Assembly (NCBI RefSeq): GCF_019414865.1
Contig: NZ_DXLG01000010.1
Span: 1 to 23,505, forward strand
Reading direction: 5' to 3'
DNA: 23,505 bases
Source of the DNA: Veillonella sp.
GTDB taxonomy: Bacteria; Bacillota; Negativicutes; Veillonellales; Veillonellaceae
Below, one piece after another: positions 1-6,449 of the stretch. The first letter of the stretch is position 1. The number at the start of each line of letters is the position of its first letter. The notes below the pieces were generated by a model. The model had not been told where the DNA came from and did no database searches. It was given only the letters and a program-made list of their open reading frames with translations. Made by a program: the position numbers and the translations under genes.

Positions 1-210
1 ATTCTACACCAACCATTACGTTAGTTGCTTTGATAACAGCGTATACTTCTTTACCTACTGCTAAGCCCAATTCTTTAACAGATTGAACTGTAATATCTGC
101 AGTAATAACGTTATCATTACCTACATTGATTTTAACGATTGCGTTTACGGCACCTTCTTGAATTTCAACAATTGTACCTTTTAATTGATTTCTTGCACTT
201 AATTTCATAT
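1..210 (-). CDS. Mop-domain molybdate-binding protein (TOBE family), cut by window edge, frame broken at codon 10
   Basis: Small cytosolic molybdate/molybdopterin-binding (molbindin) protein of about 69 residues. The start ATG (208-210) has an AAGGAG ribosome site (217-222) six bases upstream. The first residues read MKLSARNQL, the classic Mop opening. The zero frame then hits a run of six A (plus-strand T179-184) and would end after 21 residues. One frame over, the family pattern continues: KGTIVEIQEGAVNAIVKI, then VITADITVQSVKELGL, then EVYAVIKATNVMVGVE up to the window edge. The true stop probably lies just outside. The break may be a natural indel, a sequencing error, or recoding: the zero-frame heptamer is A AAA AAG, and a -1 slip there restores the family reading exactly. 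The family call is firm; whether the protein is made is open. Confidence 0.75.
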
Positions 211-302
211 TTTACTCCTTATAAGACGTATACAATACAAATACATGTATATAGTGTATATATAGAAATATATCTATGTATATTATATCATTAATTATAA
301 AA

Positions 303-328
303 TAAGCCGTGATTTATATCACAGCTTA
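303..328 (-). terminator. Terminator-like hairpin after tRNA-Gly
   Basis: An 11-bp stem (303-313 with 318-328, one G-U pair as minus-strand RNA) closes on a four-base loop, three bases past the encoded CCA of the tRNA. The following minus-strand RNA is U-rich (UUAUUUUAU) rather than a clean U run, so termination strength is uncertain. Confidence 0.6.
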
Positions 329-331
329 ATA

Positions 332-405
332 TGGAGCGGGCGAAGGGAATCGAACCCTCCTCTCAAGCTTGGGAAGCTCGCATTCTACCGATGAACTACG
401 CCCGC
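332..405 (-). tRNA. tRNA-Gly (anticodon CCC)
   Basis: The reverse strand folds as a full cloverleaf. The acceptor is GCGGGCG/CGCCCGC. The D region carries GTTCATCGGTAGAA. The anticodon stem CGAGC/GCTTG holds loop TTCCCAA, so positions 34-36 read CCC. The T arm carries GGTTCGATTCC, followed by discriminator T and an encoded CCA. It closely resembles bacterial tRNA-Gly(CCC), which decodes GGG. It is a stand-alone gene with its own promoter and hairpin. No direct repeat of its 3' end was noticed nearby, so there is no sign that it has been used as an integration site. Confidence 0.95.
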
Positions 406-416
406 ATGATGAACAT

Positions 417-446
417 ATTGTATCATACTATAATATGTTCATTCAA
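417..446 (-). promoter_or_regulatory. Promoter of tRNA-Gly overlapping a 34-bp dyad
   Basis: On the minus strand, TTGAAT (441-446) and TACAAT (417-422) are 18 bases apart, with the -10 box 11 bases from the first tRNA base. A near-perfect dyad (arms 409-422 and 429-442, one mismatch, six-base centre) covers the -10 box, most of the spacer and part of the -35 box. It could be an operator; no known protein is recognised from it. Confidence 0.5.
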
Positions 447-489
447 GTGGAGCTTGTTTATATACTCAATACCTATAGTAGTATCTGTA

Positions 490-518
490 TTGTACTGATA
501 TAAGAATAGATGTATAAA
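490..518 (+). promoter_or_regulatory. Candidate promoter of the PepSY gene
   Basis: TTGTAC (490-495) and TATAAA (513-518) have a 17-base spacer. The start would lie just before the AAGGAGG ribosome site (528-534), giving a short leader. The boxes are imperfect, so this is tentative. Confidence 0.35.
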
Positions 519-541
519 ATAATGAGGAAGGAGGCATATGT

Positions 542-1867
542 ATGTCTAAGATTTATAAAATCCATAAATGGTTATCTATAGTTTCTGTGATATTTTTCTT
601 AATGTTCTGTATTACAGGGCTTATCCTCATGTTCAGAACTGAATTAAATGCGTGGGCTCAAGGGGGCACGAACCATACCTCATCTTCAATGGCTATGGGG
701 CAAGAAGAGACACCTATTTTTGATTATGCTGATGAAGGGGCTCTACTAGTTAAGGCAAAATATCCGTCAAAGGATATTTTAAATATTTCTCCTGCCATGG
801 GTGCTTCACATCTTTTACGGTATCGTATTATTGAATCATCAGCTACCGTAGCACCTCCAGCACGTATGGGTATGGGTGGAGATTATGCATTATATAATCC
901 TGAAACAAAGGCTCTCATTACTACCCATCATGAAACACCTGCTCATCCTTGGGTTCGAAGTGTATTACATACGCTTCATCAACTACATACAAGATTGGAT
1001 CTTGGAAAGACAGGGATTTACATTGTAACAATTTTATCGTTCCTATGTGGTGTATCTATTGTTTCTGGTATTTTTTTATACGGGCCATTTCGTAAAAGTT
1101 TTGCAAAATCTGCAGTATTGTCAAATCATATGAAATTAAGTTCATTGCATCGAGAGTTTGCAATGGTTGCTACTGTATGGGGATTTATCTTATGTATTAC
1201 AGGTGTATGGATAGGTGGATTTTTTATTGCCAATGACAGTTATAATGCAGATGTACTACATACTGCAAAGCAAGAGCTTTCATCGGATCAATCCGAAATT
1301 TTACAACCATCCGAAGCTATTTCTCGCATTATGAAAGCTTATCCAGATCGTCAGCTTATATCTATTGATTATCCATCCAAATTTAATGACCATCACTATG
1401 CATTTTATTTAGGTGCTGAAAATGATGATGATCCTGCTATGTTTTTGGGACAGCCTGTCTATGCTAATTTACATGCTGATTCTGCTAAGGATATGTATTC
1501 TACAAAAACAATACCATGGTATTTTACTGGTATGACTACAATGATTAATCTCCATATTCATAATCATAATACAATGGTGCTTAAAATATTATGGGCCATC
1601 TGGGATATAGTTCTTATTATAGGTATTATAACAGGCATTATGATGACTATTATAAAGAAATTTGTTAAATCTCGTGCTATGGAATCTAGAGCACCCGTTG
1701 AGATACAACATGTTTGGCGTAAACCTATCCTTTATAGTATTTTAGTTCTCCTAGGTTTTATTGTGCCTCTTTGGTCTAATCCAATCACAAATAGTATAGC
1801 TGCCATTTGTTTAACCATTCCACTTATTGGATTCTTAATTTCTCTGATCAGAGGGAATAATTATTAA
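542..1867 (+). CDS. PepSY-associated transmembrane protein
   Basis: Integral membrane protein of 441 residues of the PepSY_TM family, often annotated as iron-uptake-associated membrane proteins; the exact reaction is not established. About six membrane segments are visible: roughly residues 11-32, 160-182, 206-228, 345-370, 395-412 and 417-436. A conserved-looking LHTLHQLHTRLDLG stretch precedes the second segment, and LHIHNHN lies before the fourth. The first extracytoplasmic loop is rich in Met and His (SSSMAMG, ARMGMGGD), which hints at contact with a soft metal or haem; that is inference only. An AAGGAGG site seven bases upstream fixes the start; the nearby ATG at 538 is out of frame and closes at once. 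It is followed by a separate nhaA promoter, so it is probably monocistronic. Confidence 0.8.
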   Translation: MSKIYKIHKWLSIVSVIFFLMFCITGLILMFRTELNAWAQGGTNHTSSSMAMGQEETPIFDYADEGALLVKAKYPSKDILNISPAMGASHLLRYRIIESSATVAPPARMGMGGDYALYNPETKALITTHHETPAHPWVRSVLHTLHQLHTRLDLGKTGIYIVTILSFLCGVSIVSGIFLYGPFRKSFAKSAVLSNHMKLSSLHREFAMVATVWGFILCITGVWIGGFFIANDSYNADVLHTAKQELSSDQSEILQPSEAISRIMKAYPDRQLISIDYPSKFNDHHYAFYLGAENDDDPAMFLGQPVYANLHADSAKDMYSTKTIPWYFTGMTTMINLHIHNHNTMVLKILWAIWDIVLIIGIITGIMMTIIKKFVKSRAMESRAPVEIQHVWRKPILYSILVLLGFIVPLWSNPITNSIAAICLTIPLIGFLISLIRGNNY

Positions 1868-1958
1868 TCAGTATTTTATTAGCTTGCTCCATAAGTATAA
1901 GTATGTCGCAAATGTTTGATTACTCTAGACTTAATCCGCATGGTTCATCATTAGTTTA

Positions 1959-1988
1959 TTGATTATTTTCGAAGTGAAATGATATAAT
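1959..1988 (+). promoter_or_regulatory. Promoter of the nhaA pair
   Basis: TTGATT (1959-1964) and a perfect TATAAT (1983-1988) have an 18-base spacer, leaving an AT-rich leader of about 65 bases before the first nhaA. No Na+-responsive operator could be recognised. Confidence 0.6.
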
Positions 1989-2059
1989 AAATTTAAATAA
2001 ATAGTTTTTATGTATAAAATTCTGTATTTATATTTATAATTGAGAAAGTGGTAGTTACT

Positions 2060-3214
2060 ATGAATTATATAAAAGCATTTATTCAGTCTGAATCATCTGG
2101 CGGTATTATGCTCTTACTTGCCGCTATTCTTGGTGTTATTACAGCAAACTCTCCATTAGCAGAACAGTATTTTTCATTAATGCACGTCTATTGGGGACCG
2201 ATGGATATATTGGAATGGGTTAATGATGGGTTAATGGCACTCTTTTTCCTATATGTAGGGCTAGCGATTAAATCAGAAATGATTTCTGGCGAATTGAATA
2301 CAAATTCAAAAAGAGTATTACCACTCTTAGCCGCTTTTGCAGGTGTTGTTACACCCGCTTTAGTATATTTCTTAATTGCTGGTTCTGTTCCTGAGTATAC
2401 CCATGGATGGGGGATTCCAACAGCTACAGATATTGCATTTGCCATAGGTGTTATTATGATGCTTGGTAAACGTGTATCTCAAGCTATGAAAGCTTTTCTT
2501 TCTGCCTTAGCTGTTATTGATGATTTAATTGCTATTATCGTTATAGCTATCTTCTACGGTGCCGGTGTAGACTTTCCGTATTTGATTGGTGCCGCTATCG
2601 TAACAGGCGCATTGTGGTATACTAATAAACAGGGGTATGTGAGACCTGTATTATATGGTGTATTGGGTGCAGTTCTTTGGTATTTTGTATTAAAATCTGG
2701 CGTTCATGCAACTATTGCTGGGGTTGTCTTAGCTATGACGATTCCTGCAACAGGTAAACTTGACGGTGAAACAGTATATCCTATGCAGAAATGGGCAGAT
2801 AAACTGAAGCATTGGGTTAATTTTTTAATTATTCCTTTATTTAGTTTCTTAAATGCAGGGGTATCCTTTGCTGATGTTTCAGTAGATCACTTATTCCATC
2901 CTGTTGTACTAGGCGTTTCATTAGGCCTTATTTTAGGTAAACAGTTTGGTATTTTCTCTGCAGTTTTCGTTTTGGTTAAATCTAAGATTATCAAGATGCC
3001 TACTAATACAACATGGCCAGAGGTTTATGGTACTGCCATCGTTTGTGGTATTGGTTTTACTATGAGCTTATTTGTAGCTACATTGGCATTTCCACCTGGT
3101 GTCAATCAAGAAATGTCTAAAATTGGTATCTTTATAGGTTCTATTATTTCTGGTTTATTAGGTGCTATAGTCTTAATTTTGGCATATAAAATAAGAACTT
3201 TTAAGCATAAATAA
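2060..3214 (+). CDS. nhaA: Na+/H+ antiporter NhaA, copy 1 (variant charge cluster)
   Basis: Inner-membrane antiporter of 384 residues that would exchange Na+ (or Li+) for protons. Family marks: ATDIAFAIG (122-130), the ion-binding Asp pair in AVIDDLIAI (D154-D155), SGVHATIAG with the conserved His, NAGVSF, and the conserved Lys in LILGKQ. The ATG at 2060 is preferred because an AAGTGG site lies eight bases before it; a GTG four codons upstream (2048) has no ribosome site. Odd point: the motif written GLEVKRE in copy 2 and in E. coli is GLAIKSE here (A69, S72), and the Glu matching E. coli E252 is A246. These positions belong to the pH-sensing/salt-bridge cluster of E. coli NhaA, so pH control may differ. 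Copy 2 follows after 28 bases, almost certainly in the same operon. Confidence 0.93.
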   Translation: MNYIKAFIQSESSGGIMLLLAAILGVITANSPLAEQYFSLMHVYWGPMDILEWVNDGLMALFFLYVGLAIKSEMISGELNTNSKRVLPLLAAFAGVVTPALVYFLIAGSVPEYTHGWGIPTATDIAFAIGVIMMLGKRVSQAMKAFLSALAVIDDLIAIIVIAIFYGAGVDFPYLIGAAIVTGALWYTNKQGYVRPVLYGVLGAVLWYFVLKSGVHATIAGVVLAMTIPATGKLDGETVYPMQKWADKLKHWVNFLIIPLFSFLNAGVSFADVSVDHLFHPVVLGVSLGLILGKQFGIFSAVFVLVKSKIIKMPTNTTWPEVYGTAIVCGIGFTMSLFVATLAFPPGVNQEMSKIGIFIGSIISGLLGAIVLILAYKIRTFKHK

Positions 3215-3242
3215 TGAACGTATTATATTAGGAAGGAATCAT

Positions 3243-4415
3243 ATGGAACGGATATTTGTATTTTTACGTTCTCCTGGTTCGGCGACTGCTGTTCTACTAG
3301 GAGCTACACTTATTGCATTAATCGTAGCAAACTCTCCATTAGCGATACAGTATATGTCACTTGTTAATTTAAAGCTAGGTCCATTAACAACTATGGAGTG
3401 GGTTAATGATGCACTAATGGCAATTTTCTTCCTCTTTGTTGGGTTAGAAGTAAAGCGTGAATTAGTAAGTGGTGAACTTAATACGAATGCTAAGCGTATT
3501 ATGCCAGGTGTTGCTGCATTATTTGGTGTGTTAGTACCTGCTATTATTTACTATCTTATTGCTGGTTCTAGTGAAGTGTATGTTCATGGTTGGGCTATTC
3601 CAACTGCGACTGACATTGCTTTTGCTATAGGTGTTATAACTGCTTTAGGGTCTAGAGTTCCTAACTCTATGAAGGTGTTTTTGACAGCCTTAGCGGTTAT
3701 TGATGACTTAATTGCCATCATTGTTATTGCTATTTTTTATGCATCGAATCTTAATCTTTTTTATCTAGTAGGTGCTGTTATTGTAACGGGCTTATTGATT
3801 TACTGTAATCGGTCTGGTTACGTTAGATCTTTATCCTATATCATTCTTGGCTTAATTTTATGGTATTGCATTCTTCGCTCTGGATTACATGCTACTATGG
3901 CTGGTGTAATCTTGGCGATGACAATTCCTGAACGGGGTAAGATTGGTCGTAAATATGTTAGACCAATGCAACATTGGGAACATTATTTATCTAACTGGGT
4001 AAGCTTTGTGATTGTTCCTATTTTTGCTTTCTTTAATGCCGGTGTAAGTCTTGCTGGATTCGGTGTAGCAGATTTAACACATCCTGTTGTTTTAGGTGTT
4101 GCACTAGGCCTTATTTTAGGTAAACAAATCGGTATCTTTGGTGCTATGTTTGGGATGATTAAGTTAGGTATTGTACCTATGCCAGCAGAAGCTAACTGGA
4201 AATTTATTTATGGTACCTCCATTGTATGTGGTATTGGTTTTACTATGAGTATATTTGTTTCCGTTTTAGCTTTTGATCCAGGTCATGCTCAAGAGATGGC
4301 TAAGGGTGGCGTATTAATCGGTTCCATCATTTCTGCTGTTATTGGCTATACATACTTACGTATAGTTGGTGCTAAGCGTAAGGAATGCCATATAGGTGTA
4401 TATCATAACTGTTAA
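3243..4415 (+). CDS. nhaA: Na+/H+ antiporter NhaA, copy 2 (canonical)
   Basis: Second NhaA of 390 residues, a tandem paralogue of the preceding gene with the same spacing of motifs. It keeps the canonical charged residues: GLEVKRE (E69, R72, E73), the Asp pair D154-D155 in AVIDDLIAI, SGLHATMAG, E246-H247 in WEHYLSNWV, and LILGKQ. It is therefore the copy expected to behave like textbook NhaA. The ATG has AGGAAGGA (3230-3237) five bases upstream. There is no promoter room after copy 1, so co-transcription is likely; a long hairpin with a T run follows the gene. The C-terminal tail (AKRKECHIGVYHNC) is basic then Cys/His-containing and has no counterpart in copy 1. The family call is firm; ion preference cannot be read from sequence. 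Confidence 0.94.
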   Translation: MERIFVFLRSPGSATAVLLGATLIALIVANSPLAIQYMSLVNLKLGPLTTMEWVNDALMAIFFLFVGLEVKRELVSGELNTNAKRIMPGVAALFGVLVPAIIYYLIAGSSEVYVHGWAIPTATDIAFAIGVITALGSRVPNSMKVFLTALAVIDDLIAIIVIAIFYASNLNLFYLVGAVIVTGLLIYCNRSGYVRSLSYIILGLILWYCILRSGLHATMAGVILAMTIPERGKIGRKYVRPMQHWEHYLSNWVSFVIVPIFAFFNAGVSLAGFGVADLTHPVVLGVALGLILGKQIGIFGAMFGMIKLGIVPMPAEANWKFIYGTSIVCGIGFTMSIFVSVLAFDPGHAQEMAKGGVLIGSIISAVIGYTYLRIVGAKRKECHIGVYHNC

Positions 4416-4437
4416 AATTAAATAGGTATTATAAAAG

Positions 4438-4512
4438 TCTCCATTATTGACTGTCTATATAATCAAAACGTAAAAACTTTACTTGATTGGGCAGACTATA
4501 ATGGAGATTTTT
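4438..4512 (+). terminator. Long terminator hairpin after nhaA copy 2
   Basis: TCTCCATTAT (4438-4447) pairs perfectly with ATAATGGAGA (4498-4507), followed by five T. Inside, GTCT pairs with AGAC and AATCAA with TTGATT, giving an imperfect hairpin of about 70 bases with internal loops. This is larger than a usual intrinsic terminator, but position and T run fit termination. Confidence 0.65.
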
Positions 4513-4555
4513 CATTGCTATACTATATTTCTATGCTATATATGTAGTACTAGAT

Positions 4556-4611
4556 TTGAGATATAGTTAAAAACGTGCATTATATATGCATTTTTTGTAT
4601 TGCTATCTCAA
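4556..4611. repeat. 56-base nested inverted repeat
   Basis: Outer arms TTGAGATA (4556-4563) and TATCTCAA (4604-4611) enclose an inner hairpin TGCAT-TATAT-ATGCA (4576-4590), itself flanked by A5 before and T6 after. The inner part resembles a small terminator readable from either strand. It lies between the nhaA terminator and the start of the 3D-domain gene. Confidence 0.55.
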
Positions 4612-4670
4612 TATGGTTTATAGATTATTTAAAACTGTATAGTATACTACTGATGTAAGGTGAGGTGTAT

Positions 4671-5279
4671 ATGGTTAAGAAAATAATTATCGCATGTACG
4701 CTTGTTTGTATGACTACAATGGTATCTTCCGTATCATTGGCAAAAACGATTGATCGGGGACAACGGGGGCACCATGTTAGCAAGGTGCAAACCATGTTAA
4801 AGCATCAAGGTTTTTTAGATGATTCTGTAGATGGTATTTACGGTCATAATACGGAACAAGCTGTACGGAAATTTCAAAAGTCAAAGGGACTCGCTGTAGA
4901 TGGTCGCGTTGGTCCTAGTACGATGAATGCTTTAGAAAAGATGGAGACTCGTTATGGTGGACATGGTACAGAATTAAGTCATAATGGTGTACCAAATAAA
5001 TACTCTCGCGTTTTAACTATGCAAGCTAGTGCTTATTCTGCTCAAGATCCTGGCAATGGTAATTATACGGCTACAGGTAGTCGCTTAAAGAAGGGCATCG
5101 TATCTGTAGATCCAAAATTAATTCCATTAGGTACGCGATTATACATTGAAGGTTATGGTTATGCTGTAGCTGATGATGTTGGTGGCGCTATCAAAGGTCA
5201 TAGAATTGACTTAGCTTATGATTCTCGTTCTGAAGCATTGCAGTTTGGTCGTCAAACTGTGAAGGTTTACGTTTTATAA
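4671..5279 (+). CDS. Secreted peptidoglycan-binding and 3D-domain protein (putative cell-wall hydrolase)
   Basis: Exported cell-wall protein of 202 residues. Residues 1-24 form a signal peptide (MVKK, a hydrophobic stretch, then SLA before KT). Residues about 28-90 are a PG_binding_1 domain (GQRGHHVSKVQTMLKHQGF, then DGIYGHNTEQAVRKFQ, then DGRVGPSTMNAL). Residues about 115-202 are a 3D domain with its three Asp elements: D147 in VSVDPKLIPLGTRLYIE, D168-D169 in VADDVGG, and D180 in HRIDL. The 3D fold is related to MltA lytic transglycosylases and to the C-terminus of B. subtilis YabE/YocH-type proteins, so cleavage of peptidoglycan glycan strands is likely but not shown. The ATG at 4671 sits after an AGGTGAGG site; an in-frame GTG at 4665 lies inside that site and is less likely. 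The gene stands alone between long palindromes. Confidence 0.88.
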   Translation: MVKKIIIACTLVCMTTMVSSVSLAKTIDRGQRGHHVSKVQTMLKHQGFLDDSVDGIYGHNTEQAVRKFQKSKGLAVDGRVGPSTMNALEKMETRYGGHGTELSHNGVPNKYSRVLTMQASAYSAQDPGNGNYTATGSRLKKGIVSVDPKLIPLGTRLYIEGYGYAVADDVGGAIKGHRIDLAYDSRSEALQFGRQTVKVYVL

Positions 5280-5280
5280 T

Positions 5281-5361
5281 AAAAACTCTCTAGTACATAT
5301 AATAGTGTAATAGACTATAAGGTCTAAACTTACAGTATTATATGAGGACTAGAGAGTTTTT
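5281..5361. terminator. Very long, symmetrical terminator hairpin after the 3D-domain gene
   Basis: AAAAACTCTCTAGT (5281-5294) pairs perfectly with ACTAGAGAGTTTTT (5348-5361). Further inward, CATATAATA pairs with TATTATATG, TGTAA with TTACA, and TAGAC with GTCTA, with only small internal loops. A 5' A run and a 3' T run suggest it could act on either strand. It begins two bases after the stop codon. Confidence 0.75.
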
Positions 5362-5363
5362 AT

Positions 5364-5407
5364 TTTGCCGAATTATAATGTTTCTATAACCTCGAATATT
5401 CGGAAAT
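5364..5407. promoter_or_regulatory. Pair of PurBox-like sites upstream of purR
   Basis: The B. subtilis PurR operator is AWWWCCGAACWWT, usually as two inverted copies about 16-17 bases apart. Here TTTGCCGAATTAT lies on the plus strand (5364-5376) and ATTTCCGAATATT on the minus strand (5395-5407). Both keep CCGAA, are inverted, and have an 18-base gap. The second ends six bases before the -10 box. Autoregulation of purR is inferred. Confidence 0.5.
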
Positions 5408-5412
5408 TATGG

Positions 5413-5418
5413 TATAAT
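5413..5418 (+). promoter_or_regulatory. -10 box of the purR promoter
   Basis: Perfect TATAAT, 86 bases before the chosen purR start. No good -35 box is seen at the expected distance, where the PurBox-like sequence lies; the promoter may need an activator or be weak. Confidence 0.5.
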
Positions 5419-5440
5419 AAACACAGATATATTTGAAATA

Positions 5441-5464
5441 ACTCATGACATTTGTCACATGAGT
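5441..5464. repeat. 24-bp dyad in the purR leader
   Basis: ACTCATG (5441-5447) and CATGAGT (5458-5464) form perfect 7-bp arms around a ten-base centre; an alternative inner pairing TGACA/TGTCA also exists. It lies between the -10 box and the start codon, so it could be an RNA hairpin or a protein site. Confidence 0.4.
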
Positions 5465-5503
5465 GTAATCAATAGTTATATGATGAATGGTAAAGGAAAT
5501 TCT

Positions 5504-6322
5504 ATGGATAAAGTACGGCGTGTGGAACGCATGGTGGCAATGACTAAATTGTTAGTTGATTCACCGCAAAAATTGATTCCTTTAAATTATTTCTGTGACT
5601 TCTTTGGCATGGCAAAGTCTACGGTTAGTGAAGACTTAACCTGTGTGAGACAGTCTATGGAGCATTTTCAGCTTGGTACATTAGAAACCGTAGCTGGCGT
5701 AGCAGGCGGAGTGCGTTTCATTCCTCATCGTAAGGGTGCTCAAGCTAATGATATTTTACGAGATGTGCAAACTCGCTTGATGGAGCCAGACCGTATCATT
5801 CCTGGTGGGTTTATTTACATGTCTGATATCTTATATGATTGGCATGTAATGACACGCCTTGGGGAAATCATAATGACTCGCTTTATGGACCGCAATCCAG
5901 ATTATATTTTGACGGTTGAAACGAAGGGGATTCCTTTAGCTGTCATGGTAGCACGAGCTTTCAACAAACCTCTCGTCATTGCTCGTCGTGATAGTAAGGT
6001 AACAGAAGGATCCGCTATTAGTATCAACTATGTAACAGGATCCTCTGGTCGTATTCAGACCATGACGTTAACAAAGAGAGCGATTCCTCCCAATGCTAGG
6101 GTTTTAATTATCGATGATTTTATGAAAGCAGGGGGCACAGCAAAAGGTCTTAAAGAACTTGTTTTAGAAATGAGTGGTGTCGTTGTTGGGACCGGTGTTC
6201 TTGTAGCAACGGCAGAGCCAAATCCAAAATTAATCGATGATTATGAATCATTATTTACGTTCTATGGTATTGATGAAAATACAAAGAAAATTAATATAGA
6301 ACCAGTATTTGATGAAGAATAA
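5504..6322 (+). CDS. purR: Purine operon regulator PurR (PRPP-sensing)
   Basis: Transcription regulator of the Gram-positive PurR family, 272 residues: an N-terminal winged-helix domain (MDKVRRVERMVAMTKLLVDS onward, about 1-75, with FFGMAKSTVSEDL as the helix-turn-helix) and a phosphoribosyltransferase-like C-terminal domain. The PRPP-binding loop is VLIIDDFMKAGGT (200-212). In B. subtilis, PRPP binding relieves repression of purine genes. The ATG at 5504 is chosen because AAAGGA lies six bases before it and the protein then starts like known PurRs; the in-frame ATG at 5459 has no ribosome site and lies within a dyad. The next genes are glmU, prs and pth, the order known from Bacillus; Prs makes the PRPP that this regulator senses. 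PurBox-like sites upstream suggest self-control. Confidence 0.93.
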   Translation: MDKVRRVERMVAMTKLLVDSPQKLIPLNYFCDFFGMAKSTVSEDLTCVRQSMEHFQLGTLETVAGVAGGVRFIPHRKGAQANDILRDVQTRLMEPDRIIPGGFIYMSDILYDWHVMTRLGEIIMTRFMDRNPDYILTVETKGIPLAVMVARAFNKPLVIARRDSKVTEGSAISINYVTGSSGRIQTMTLTKRAIPPNARVLIIDDFMKAGGTAKGLKELVLEMSGVVVGTGVLVATAEPNPKLIDDYESLFTFYGIDENTKKINIEPVFDEE

Positions 6323-6449
6323 ACAATTAATATTAGATACATTATAGTTAGATATAATGACTTTATATCGCATATTGGACAATGGGCTAATATGATGTAA
6401 GTACTATTAAAAAGTCAGATATATGAGAGATAACAGATAGGAGATTACT

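Noticed and set aside
332..405. tRNA-Gly as an integration site for a mobile element
   Set aside because: No repeated copy of the tRNA 3' end and no integrase gene was seen in the window.
2048..2062. GTG at 2048 as the start of the first nhaA
   Set aside because: No ribosome site before it; the ATG at 2060 has AAGTGG at good spacing and gives exact residue-by-residue match with copy 2.
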